Source: Candidatus Treponema excrementipullorum
GTDB taxonomy: Bacteria; Spirochaetota; Spirochaetia; Treponematales; Treponemataceae
DNA: 23,561 nt
Assembly: GCA_018883625.1 (NCBI GenBank)
Contig: JAHLFV010000247.1
Location: forward strand, 1 to 23,561
Direction of reading: 5' to 3'
Part shown: positions 6,404 through 13,352 of the stretch, in pieces
How the letters are laid out: each line of letters begins with the position of its first letter
Position numbering within the stretch: position 1 is the first letter of the stretch
Program-made: the position numbers and the translations under genes
The notes under the pieces: model-generated
Seen by the model: the letters and a program-made list of their open reading frames with translations, nothing else
Database searches by the model: none
Told to the model about the DNA's origin: nothing

Positions 6404-7240
6404 TTACAGTACAAACTTTTCTATAAAGTGAGCCAATCCATCTTCGTTGTTTGTTTTTTCGGTGACATATCGAGCCAAATTTTTTATTTCATCCCGTCCG
6501 TTGACCATGGCAACACTATTTCCTGCATATCGAATCATTGACTCATCATTCATACTGTCACCAAAAGCCATGGTATTTTCCCGTGGTATACCTAATCTTC
6601 GGGAAAGCCATTCTAAAGCTTCTCCCTTCCCGGTATTGTAAGGCATAATTTCCAAAAAATAAGGCTTGCTGACAAATATAACACAAGAAGAACCGAATTT
6701 TTGCCGTAGCTCATTTTGAAACTCTATTAAAACCTCCGGGTCACCGGGAACAACCATTTTGGGATGACCTTTTTTCAAAAAACTTTCAAAATCCTCAAGG
6801 ATTTCCATCTTTAATCCCGTAAGCCCTACATCAATCCGAGTCCATTTATTATCCTGAGGAGCGTATACTGTTTCGGGATCGTATACTTCACAAAAAAGAT
6901 TTCTCTCTAAAGCCATTCTGTGGGCTTCAACCAAAATGTTGACATCAACAGTACGGACAAGGAGCTCCCGTCGCAAATGTAAGTCAGAAACAATGGCTCC
7001 GTTTTGAGCAATTATAAAACGCCCTTCTTCTCTACCGGTTATTCCAAGACGACGCACAAAGGGTAAAATAGCATTTTCTGTCCGGCCGGAACATAAAACT
7101 ATGTAAATGCCTTTATCGGCAACCTTTTCCAAAACTTCAACTGTGTGATCAGAAATTGTTAAATCTTCCCGTAAAAGTGTATCATCAAGATCAATAGCAA
7201 TAATTTTTGCAGGGATTTTATCTACAGGTAACTTTTCCAT
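6404..7240 (-). CDS. Cof-type HAD-IIB phosphatase
   Basis: A 278-residue cytosolic hydrolase of the Cof/YidA group, which removes phosphate from small sugar phosphates or cofactor intermediates. All four HAD motifs are visible: DLDDTLL (17-23; nucleophile Asp17, acid Asp19), Ser51 in LCSGRT, Lys205 in NTGKGEAL, and GDSMNDESMI (227-236; Asp228, Asp232 for magnesium). The type IIB cap lies between motifs II and III. The length is normal. It is the last gene of a five-gene - strand run, 57 bases after the MgtC-family gene, and has a good promoter right before its ATG. The substrate cannot be told; family members are often promiscuous. Confidence 0.93.
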   Translation of the reverse strand: MEKLPVDKIPAKIIAIDLDDTLLREDLTISDHTVEVLEKVADKGIYIVLCSGRTENAILPFVRRLGITGREEGRFIIAQNGAIVSDLHLRRELLVRTVDVNILVEAHRMALERNLFCEVYDPETVYAPQDNKWTRIDVGLTGLKMEILEDFESFLKKGHPKMVVPGDPEVLIEFQNELRQKFGSSCVIFVSKPYFLEIMPYNTGKGEALEWLSRRLGIPRENTMAFGDSMNDESMIRYAGNSVAMVNGRDEIKNLARYVTEKTNNEDGLAHFIEKFVL

Positions 7241-7246
7241 GTTCTC

Positions 7247-7276
7247 AGTATATCAAATTATAAAGCTATACAACAA
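7247..7276 (-). promoter_or_regulatory. Internal promoter of the HAD gene, probably leaderless
   Basis: TTGTTG (7271-7276) and TATACT (7247-7252) are separated by 18 bases on the - strand. Only six bases lie between the -10 box and ATG 7240, with no more than a GAG there, so messages from here should start at or beside the AUG. Confidence 0.6.
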
Positions 7277-7297
7277 GAGACAAAAAAACACAAAAAA

Positions 7298-7993
7298 TCA
7301 TTTTAAAATAATATTTTTTACTTTAAATTCATTTTCCAAAAGAGGAAATAATTCCTTAAAATTTATATTTTTAGGCAAACGGACATCATAGCCGATTTCT
7401 GTTTTTATGCCTTGAGAATATGAAACGGTGTGAATACCGATAAGCACAATGCCGAAAGAACTGCACACCTTTCTTATGTCTTCCCAAACAGGTACTTTTT
7501 CATTACACGTTAAAAGCAATACCCTGTTATCTTCCACAGGAAAAAACTTATCTTCAAACACTTCTATAACGATTAAAGAGAAAAGACACAATCCAAGAAC
7601 AATGAAACCGGGGATAAAAAATCCTGCTCCAAAGGACAATCCCAAAGCCGCAGCAGTCCAGATAATTGCCGCAGAAGTCAAGCCTTTAACGTTAAATCCC
7701 TCTCGGAGAATAGCTCCTCCTCCCAAAAAACCGATACCGGAAACAACTTGAGCTGCTAACCGAGCAGGATCAGCACTTATAGGATGAAAAGTCTGTGACA
7801 TGTAAATGGAAAGCATCATAATAAGACAGGAGGAAACACTGATTAAAACCAGTGTTCTCATACCTACGAACTGCATTCTTAATTTTCTTTCCAGTCCCAT
7901 TATGGCACCGGCTATAAAACTACAGAAAATTCTTAAAATGCCTGCTTCAATAGTCAATTCAATACCTATAGCATGCTGAAAAAACGAATCCAT
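7298..7993 (-). CDS. MgtC/SapB-family membrane protein
   Basis: A 231-residue inner-membrane protein. Conserved blocks: GAIMGLERKLRMQFVGMRT (about 29-47), the loop typical of MgtC/SapB, and DPARLAAQVVSGIGFLGGGA followed by LTSAAIIWTAAALG (about 75-118). Four or five membrane helices fill residues about 16-145. The tail (about 155-231) is soluble and resembles the ACT-like C-terminal domain of MgtC; it ends in KVKNIILK. Salmonella MgtC supports growth at low magnesium and inhibits the F-ATPase, while many family members have unknown roles, so a magnesium link is only an analogy. The gene starts at ATG 7993, twelve bases after the preceding SDR-like gene, with GAGAG upstream, which fits co-transcription. 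Confidence 0.93.
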   Translation of the reverse strand: MDSFFQHAIGIELTIEAGILRIFCSFIAGAIMGLERKLRMQFVGMRTLVLISVSSCLIMMLSIYMSQTFHPISADPARLAAQVVSGIGFLGGGAILREGFNVKGLTSAAIIWTAAALGLSFGAGFFIPGFIVLGLCLFSLIVIEVFEDKFFPVEDNRVLLLTCNEKVPVWEDIRKVCSSFGIVLIGIHTVSYSQGIKTEIGYDVRLPKNINFKELFPLLENEFKVKNIILK

Positions 7994-8005
7994 ACCTAAT
8001 TCTCT

Positions 8006-8728
8006 CTATCGTTTAAAAAAACTAAAACCGGAAGAGGGCTTATTGCTGAGTTTTAACCACTGAGGACCATTACGACTATCTATTTTGGCACCGTGAGTAT
8101 TGGGAGAGTCTAAGGCTTCAAACAGCCATGTAGCAAATCGTGTATCATCAATACCGGAATCTGCTTTTGCCAATAAAACCTTACTATACTCCTGAGAAGC
8201 GTATTCCAAAGCTACACTTTCTGCCAATCCTCTAAAAGCAGCAGCAGAAGCAGAAACCAATATTCTATTTTTTTCTTCTCCTTCTTTCTTTGTGGCAAGA
8301 TCCACTGTAGGCAAACTCTTGAATAGAAAGATAACAGAACCATGCCCCTGCTTTTTAATATGACTCATAATTTCTGATACCATAAAAAAATAGCTTGTAA
8401 TCATACTGTCACTGGCACGGGAACAGGTTGTAGGATTTAGGGTGTTAAAATCGGAAAGATACCAGTTTGCATCAAAAATAACTATAAACTCGGTAATATC
8501 TGTGAGAAAATGTTCCCCTTTAACTATAAAAGAACGGGCAGACAAAGAGGAAGTTCTATTCCATGGCACAATGTTCCAAGAAGTTGAAGGTAGATTTTGT
8601 TGTTCATCAGATTCTTTTTCTTCCTGTCCCACAGACAACACAACGGAACGTTGATGTTTCATAGCTACTTCGGCAAAAACATTTCCTGCCGGAGCTTCTT
8701 TTCCTACAATTAAAGTTGTCTTTCCCAT
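8006..8728 (-). CDS. Degenerate SDR-like Rossmann protein lacking catalytic Tyr and Lys
   Basis: A 240-residue protein with the outline of a short-chain dehydrogenase: a first strand TTLIVG (4-9) and turn up to Gly15, a central helix, a VIFLF strand (132-136), and the active-site helix region LVSASAAAFRGLAESVALEY (157-176). In working SDRs this last block reads Y-S-A-S-K; here Val158 replaces the Tyr and Ala162 the Lys. The usual Gly-rich TGxxxGxG is also reduced. It is therefore unlikely to be a dehydrogenase and may be a structural, sensor or NAD-binding protein. The tail (210-240) is unlike SDRs. The frame is open, so it is not a pseudogene in the usual sense. It sits inside an operon between TraB and MgtC genes. 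GGGAGG lies in the loop of a hairpin that covers the ATG. Confidence 0.72.
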   Translation of the reverse strand: MGKTTLIVGKEAPAGNVFAEVAMKHQRSVVLSVGQEEKESDEQQNLPSTSWNIVPWNRTSSLSARSFIVKGEHFLTDITEFIVIFDANWYLSDFNTLNPTTCSRASDSMITSYFFMVSEIMSHIKKQGHGSVIFLFKSLPTVDLATKKEGEEKNRILVSASAAAFRGLAESVALEYASQEYSKVLLAKADSGIDDTRFATWLFEALDSPNTHGAKIDSRNGPQWLKLSNKPSSGFSFFKR

Positions 8729-8756
8729 TTAGAATTTCCTCCCGATATTTCTAAAT
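8727..8756 (-). promoter_or_regulatory. Hairpin over the start codon of the SDR-like gene
   Basis: On the - strand ATTTAGAA (8749-8756) pairs perfectly with TTCTAAAT (8727-8734). The 14-base loop holds the GGGAGG ribosome site (8738-8743) and the 3' arm runs into the ATG (8726-8728). Such a structure could control translation, though the arms are AT-rich and weak. Confidence 0.4.
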
Positions 8757-8787
8757 CCTCTGTCTTATAAGTCTGATATAATCTGTT

Positions 8788-9981
8788 CTATTTTACTATG
8801 CTTGCAAAAAGCGAAGGCACTGCTATAAAATTACCGATAACTCCACCTACGGAAGACAGCATAAATACCAATAAAACCCGCAAAATTCTGTTCTTGTAAT
8901 AGCCTTTGAAAGTCCCGGCATCTTCCACCAAAAACTCCATGTCTTCAACTTTGGGTTTTCTGATCCAAGCCTGCACCAGCCCCGTAAACATTCCTACCCC
9001 GATAACAGGATTAAGTGTAGCTATGGGAGCTCCTACAAACCCGGCTAAAATCGTCAAAATATGCCCGCCGGCTACAAGGGCTCCAAAAGCAGATAAAAGG
9101 CCATTCCACAAAATCCACTGAATAACCATATCCAAAGAAGCTTTTGCTCCTCCCGTAAAAAATCCCGCTACAATCAGCGCTACAATGGCAACGGGAAAAA
9201 CAAGACCGGCAATCTTACTTCCAATGCCGGCGGGGGGAACTTTAGATATTTCTGTTGTATCTGAACTTTCTTCCCCCTTGGCTAAAGCCTGCAAATGTCT
9301 TTCCACACCGGGCAAATGACCTGCTCCCAGCACTGCCACCACTTTTTTTGCAGGTTCTCCAGATATGGCAGTTTCCCAAATTCGACTGGACAAATACTGA
9401 TCCCGTTCGTCTATTAAAACGGATTTAACGGCAGGCAGGTAGTCGGCAATTTCATTCATCATGGAGTCTAGGGCTCCGTCATTTTTCAGGTTTTCTATCT
9501 GCTCAGGAGAAACTTCTTCTTTGTCAAAAGCCGTTGAAATCAATACTGCCAATAGCTTGCACTTTCCCCACAAAGAATTCATGGTCCACGCTCTTTTAAG
9601 GGTCATTTGAATAGGACGATCCACCATTACAGCGGGAATATGCAGCTCTTCCGCCGTTGCAATGGCGGCCTTCATCTCTTCTCCCGGTTTTACGCCTACA
9701 TCAGCACCCATCCGTTTTTGGAAAGAAGAAAGCACAAGGTTTGCCAAAAGCAAAAAACCTTGCCCGCTCTTTAACACCTTAATGATGTCCAACTCCCGCC
9801 ATTGTTGGGGATTTTTCATGGAAGCATATCGTTGTTCATCAAGCTCTATTGCCACACAGTCGGGAACTTCCGCCTTTATGGTTTCCTGTACCTGTATGAT
9901 ACTTTCCTGAGAAATATGGGCAGTTCCCAGTAAAATTATTTCTCTTCCATTTAGCAATAAACGCTTTTCCGTCTGACTCAA
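8788..9981 (-). CDS. TraB/PrgY-family membrane protein
   Basis: A 397-residue protein. The soluble TraB domain has the family marks: LLGTAH (17-22), VAIELDEQRY (43-52), DRPIQMTLKRAW (121-132) and VLGAGHLPG (217-225). The fold is related to the Tiki/EreA/GumN group, where the GxxH and Glu residues form a putative metal-hydrolase site. Residues about 256-395 hold several membrane segments, as in enterococcal PrgY, which limits a peptide pheromone, and in archaeal and eukaryotic TraB proteins. No pheromone system is visible here, so the target is unknown. The start is TTG 9981, chosen because GAGGAG stands six bases upstream and LNGREIILLGTAH begins soon after. The gene follows the TPR lipoprotein gene by 17 bases. 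Confidence 0.92.
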   Translation of the reverse strand: MSQTEKRLLLNGREIILLGTAHISQESIIQVQETIKAEVPDCVAIELDEQRYASMKNPQQWRELDIIKVLKSGQGFLLLANLVLSSFQKRMGADVGVKPGEEMKAAIATAEELHIPAVMVDRPIQMTLKRAWTMNSLWGKCKLLAVLISTAFDKEEVSPEQIENLKNDGALDSMMNEIADYLPAVKSVLIDERDQYLSSRIWETAISGEPAKKVVAVLGAGHLPGVERHLQALAKGEESSDTTEISKVPPAGIGSKIAGLVFPVAIVALIVAGFFTGGAKASLDMVIQWILWNGLLSAFGALVAGGHILTILAGFVGAPIATLNPVIGVGMFTGLVQAWIRKPKVEDMEFLVEDAGTFKGYYKNRILRVLLVFMLSSVGGVIGNFIAVPSLFASIVK

Positions 9982-9998
9982 CTGATACTCCTCACTTA

Positions 9999-11411
9999 TT
10001 ATTTACTGTCTTGAATAGCCCACTCTGCCAATCTGTACTCAAAAAACATAGGGCTGTTAAGTGCTAAGACATCAGTATAGTATTTTTTTGCCCGAACGTC
10101 ATTACCCACAATTTCGTAAAGCAGACCCATGTAATACATCATTTTTCCCTTTAGGTTTTTGTCTGTTTCGTTGGCAATTTTTCTTTCTACATTGCCGGCA
10201 TTCAGGTTGTCGTAATAGAGACGAAGCATCATATACTCCAAACTGTCAGTCTTTCTGTTTTTCATTGCTTTGCTCAAAAAATCTTTGGCATCTTTTGTTT
10301 TACCTTCTTTTAGGTATGTAGCAGCAATCATCATAGGATATGAGATATTATTTGCATTCATGGAATAAGCTTTTTCAAAAGAAGCTCGGGCTTCCGCATA
10401 GCTTTTATCTTTCCAAGCTAGCATTCCCAAAGATTCATAGGCAAAATAATACTGAGGATTTAACTTTACCACCATTCTGTACATATCCAATGCATCGCTG
10501 TAGCGATTTTGCTCATCGTAGAACCCTGCCAAATATGTGTATGCCAAGAAGTAATCCGGCTCCAGTTCACAGGCTTTTTTCCAAGCTGTTTCTGCTTCTT
10601 TGAATTTTCCCTGATATCTCAAATATAAACCGTAATCAAGCCAGTAGTCGTATACGTTAGGATCTATTTCGATAGCTTTTTCTATGTACTCTGTTGCAGG
10701 AAGATAGTTTTCGTTGGCAGCTTCCAGTTTTCCCAAATAAGAATAAGCGGTACTGTTTTCAGGATCTTGAGCCAACACTTTTTCAAAAGCTTGTTTAGAT
10801 TCCTTGTCTTTACGATCATAGTAGGAAGCTTGTCCGTAACCGGATAATGCATCTACGTTATCGGGATCTCCTTCCAATCCTTTAAGATAGTAGGTCGTAG
10901 CGAGTTTGTAATTCTTTCGAAGCATTTGTTCTTCTGCCAAGACAATATTGGCGTCGCTGTTGGTGGGGTCAATAGCCAATACTTCTTTGATGGCTTGTGA
11001 TTTACCGTTGGCATCCCCTTTAGCCTTAGCCAGCATCACCGATAAAATTAAAACGTCTTCATTACCGGGAGCAGCTACCAACAATTCTTCCGTAAGAGCA
11101 GAAGCTTCATCCAGACGACCTGCAGACAAAAGCAGAGATGCATGGAGCTGTTTTAGTTCCAAATTATCCCGTAATTCTTCCGGCATGGTGTCAAAAAGCA
11201 CGAGAGCGTCCTCTATAGAGCCGGTATCCAAGGCATCGCTTAACTTTTGGGCAAACTGTCCTTCAGGACTTAAGGGAACTTGCGTCTCAATTTGCTGGGT
11301 TGACTGATCTTTAGGGACATTTTCTGTTGTTGTACAACCGGCAAAAAACATAACAACCAGCACCAAAACACACCCTGTCAACACATAGGTCTTCTTACTT
11401 TCTTTTGTCAT
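9999..11411 (-). CDS. TPR-repeat lipoprotein
   Basis: A 470-residue lipoprotein. The signal peptide (1-25) ends in the lipobox FFAGC, with Cys26 as the lipid site. A Ser/Thr/Gln-rich linker follows (27-45). Residues about 50-450 are built of roughly ten TPR-like helical hairpins; clear ones carry NVDALSGYGQASY, NSTAYSYLGKLEA and YFAYESLGMLAW, with the usual Pro at the turn (DPTN, DPDN, DPEN, DPNV, EPDY). Such lipoproteins act as scaffolds at the envelope, for example in outer-membrane assembly or secretion, but no partner is shown. ATG 11411 has GGAGA five bases upstream. It is the first gene of the five-gene run and stands divergent from the 576-residue unknown protein across a 65-base region. 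Confidence 0.92.
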   Translation of the reverse strand: MTKESKKTYVLTGCVLVLVVMFFAGCTTTENVPKDQSTQQIETQVPLSPEGQFAQKLSDALDTGSIEDALVLFDTMPEELRDNLELKQLHASLLLSAGRLDEASALTEELLVAAPGNEDVLILSVMLAKAKGDANGKSQAIKEVLAIDPTNSDANIVLAEEQMLRKNYKLATTYYLKGLEGDPDNVDALSGYGQASYYDRKDKESKQAFEKVLAQDPENSTAYSYLGKLEAANENYLPATEYIEKAIEIDPNVYDYWLDYGLYLRYQGKFKEAETAWKKACELEPDYFLAYTYLAGFYDEQNRYSDALDMYRMVVKLNPQYYFAYESLGMLAWKDKSYAEARASFEKAYSMNANNISYPMMIAATYLKEGKTKDAKDFLSKAMKNRKTDSLEYMMLRLYYDNLNAGNVERKIANETDKNLKGKMMYYMGLLYEIVGNDVRAKKYYTDVLALNSPMFFEYRLAEWAIQDSK

Positions 11412-11432
11412 ATCGTCTCCATTTTTTTATCT

Positions 11433-11441
11433 TGATATAGT
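11433..11441 (+). promoter_or_regulatory. Possible extended -10 promoter of the unknown anchored protein
   Basis: TG at 11433-11434, one base, then TATAGT (11436-11441) make an extended -10 element, which can act without a good -35. Transcription would start near 11448 and give a leader of about 29 bases to ATG 11477. It lies in the short region shared with the divergent TPR gene. Confidence 0.4.
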
Positions 11442-11476
11442 TGATTTTGTCGCCATCATTGGCTAAACTGATACAA

Positions 11477-13207
11477 ATGATAAAACATCCGATACAAAGG
11501 TTCTTCGGACTTACCGTCCTTTACAGCATTATTATTCTCGGCATTTTTCTTCTCCAATTTAGAAGCGATACGTCCATTTCCGAAACTTTTGGAGGACTCA
11601 AACTCCGTCTTGTACAAACCCAAACAGAAAGTCAGGAAAAGGTATTAAAAAATACATTTCAGATATCTTTCCAAGGCATGTCCCTTTCTTCCGATGAAAA
11701 AAAACCTCTCATTGCAACTTTCTTAGACGGAACCACAAAGCAGCTTTCTTTGGAAAACTGGAATCCCGATTCTGATACATCTTTCTCTCTTTATTTTGAC
11801 AATCAGGTGTCTTTACGATTTATGGTAACAACTGTAGCTAAAACAAATGACAGTCTCACTATTGTTGCAACTCTGCCGGAAGATATTTTGGACGTATCGG
11901 TACCATATAAACCTATAGGCGGGTACATAGTTACCGAAGAACAGTCAAGTAAGCTTATTTTATCATCAAAGAAAGACCAATATATTGCAACTGCATTCAA
12001 TTTCAAAAATGATCGGCTTTCTGTAAGCAGTCTAAACACATTGGCAACGTTGACACCCTATGTTCCTGTAACCACCTTTGATTTTGCCATGGCAGAGACA
12101 CTCCCTCAAGCTTCCCATGAGCTTTTTTTGCAAACTGTAGCTCAGTTTAAAGCCAATTTCATATACCAGGCTTCTCAATCCATTAACAGTTCCATGTCAG
12201 AACAATTGGCAGTTGCCTATGTTGCCGCCATGGCAGAAAACGGTAAATATCAAGAAGCTATTGACGAAATCCCGTCTTCTGTAAAAACAAGCAGTAAAAG
12301 AACTTACTTGTCTGCCCCCTATTTTAATTCTTTGACAACATTGAACAGAAGTTTGGAAGTACAGTTGGAAAGTCGCCGTTCTATGTTTACTCATGCAGTC
12401 CAGCAAAACTCCTTAGATATTTTCATGGAAAAAAACCTGGCAGAACTTTTATGCGTATTTGAAGCAGAACCTCAAGCGATGCAAGTTGCTACCATGCCCT
12501 CAAACATGGAAAATTTTACCCCCACTGTAAATCAGGCTGCCGGCATAATAAATACCTACGGTAAATTGTTAAAGTACAACCCCATTTTGGCAGCGCCTCT
12601 GGAAAAGGTCATTCCCTTGTGCTTGGAAAAAATAGCATCTTCAGTTACCGTAGAGAATGAATCTGTTACAATCTCGGAGGATAAAACCGAACTGTCTTTT
12701 GAAGATGCCGTCAAAGTAGGAATGTCTTTGGTACAATTCGGTACCGTCATTGAAGAGCCAACTTACGTAGCCACAGGATATTTGATCACCAACGTATATA
12801 TGGGACAACAGCAATCAATATCTCTTGCAACAATGGTAAATTTGTATCCTATCATTGCCATGGAAAATACCTACTATCCACACATAAAGGTAATCAGTAC
12901 GTCAAAGGATTCAGGAACCGGTAAACCTATTTGGGCATGGACAGTTGCTGAGGACATAACTCTTTCACAAGATACGCAGGGAAAAACCACATTCTCTATA
13001 TCTTTCCCGGTAGGTCAGACTCACCATTTGATTATTAACGGAATAACCCCGTTTAATTACGTCCAAATTTACGGAGTTGCATATCGTACCGATCCCAGAT
13101 TTGAGACATACGACGCATCCGGGTATGTGTATTTATCCGCTACAGAAACATTCCTGTTAAAATCAAAACACGAAGACTATATCGAGGACATTGTTCTCTA
13201 CCATTAA
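11477..13207 (+). CDS. Unrecognised large single-pass anchored protein
   Basis: A 576-residue protein that I do not recognise. From ATG 11477 it opens with a short basic stretch and one membrane helix (about 9-28, GLTVLYSIIILGIFLLQF), which is not followed by a cleavage site, so it is probably anchored with the rest outside the cytoplasm. The next 150 residues are rich in beta strands and Ser/Thr (FQISFQGMSL, FSLYFDNQVSLRFMV). The middle (about 200-400) is helical, with Ala/Gln-rich segments. The end (about 470-576) is again strand-rich, with IWAWTVAEDITLS and LKSKHEDYIEDIVLYH. A TTG at 11441 would add twelve residues; neither start has a good ribosome site. Divergence from a TPR lipoprotein gene suggests, but does not prove, a shared envelope role. 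Weak hairpins follow the stop. Confidence 0.8.
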   Translation: MIKHPIQRFFGLTVLYSIIILGIFLLQFRSDTSISETFGGLKLRLVQTQTESQEKVLKNTFQISFQGMSLSSDEKKPLIATFLDGTTKQLSLENWNPDSDTSFSLYFDNQVSLRFMVTTVAKTNDSLTIVATLPEDILDVSVPYKPIGGYIVTEEQSSKLILSSKKDQYIATAFNFKNDRLSVSSLNTLATLTPYVPVTTFDFAMAETLPQASHELFLQTVAQFKANFIYQASQSINSSMSEQLAVAYVAAMAENGKYQEAIDEIPSSVKTSSKRTYLSAPYFNSLTTLNRSLEVQLESRRSMFTHAVQQNSLDIFMEKNLAELLCVFEAEPQAMQVATMPSNMENFTPTVNQAAGIINTYGKLLKYNPILAAPLEKVIPLCLEKIASSVTVENESVTISEDKTELSFEDAVKVGMSLVQFGTVIEEPTYVATGYLITNVYMGQQQSISLATMVNLYPIIAMENTYYPHIKVISTSKDSGTGKPIWAWTVAEDITLSQDTQGKTTFSISFPVGQTHHLIINGITPFNYVQIYGVAYRTDPRFETYDASGYVYLSATETFLLKSKHEDYIEDIVLYH

Positions 13208-13216
13208 GCGGTTATC

Positions 13217-13239
13217 GATGTGGTCATCAAAACTACATC
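13217..13239 (+). terminator. Weak hairpin after the unknown anchored protein gene
   Basis: GATGTGGT and ACTACATC pair over 8 bp with one G-U pair around a 7-base loop, starting ten bases after the TAA. What follows (TTGCAACTTT) is only partly T-rich, so termination strength is uncertain. Confidence 0.35.
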
Positions 13240-13242
13240 TTG

Positions 13243-13283
13243 CAACTTTACTCATAAAAATCTGCTGTTTTAGGGTAAAGTTG
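13243..13283. repeat. Inverted repeat upstream of the glycosidase-ppx-ppk promoter
   Basis: CAACTTTAC (13243-13251) and GTAAAGTTG (13275-13283) pair perfectly over 9 bp. Inside, TAAAA and TTTTA can extend the stem with small bulges, leaving an 8-base tip. It ends 20 bases before the -35 box, so it may be a regulator site or part of the upstream terminator region. Confidence 0.5.
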
Positions 13284-13302
13284 TAAAAAAAACAAATTTA
13301 TT

Positions 13303-13331
13303 TTTACACTTTTAAAATTTTGTGATATACT
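13303..13331 (+). promoter_or_regulatory. Strong promoter of the glycosidase-ppx-ppk1 unit
   Basis: TTTACA (13303-13308) and TATACT (13326-13331) are separated by exactly 17 bases. The start should be near 13338, leaving about 15 bases of leader with AGGAG at 13343-13347 in it. Confidence 0.78.
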
Positions 13332-13352
13332 GTATCTCGTATAGGAGTATCT

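Noticed and set aside
10948..11307. A 119-codon + strand frame inside the TPR gene
   Set aside because: Opposite to a clear TPR lipoprotein, Ser/Ala-rich with no motif; typical antisense shadow.
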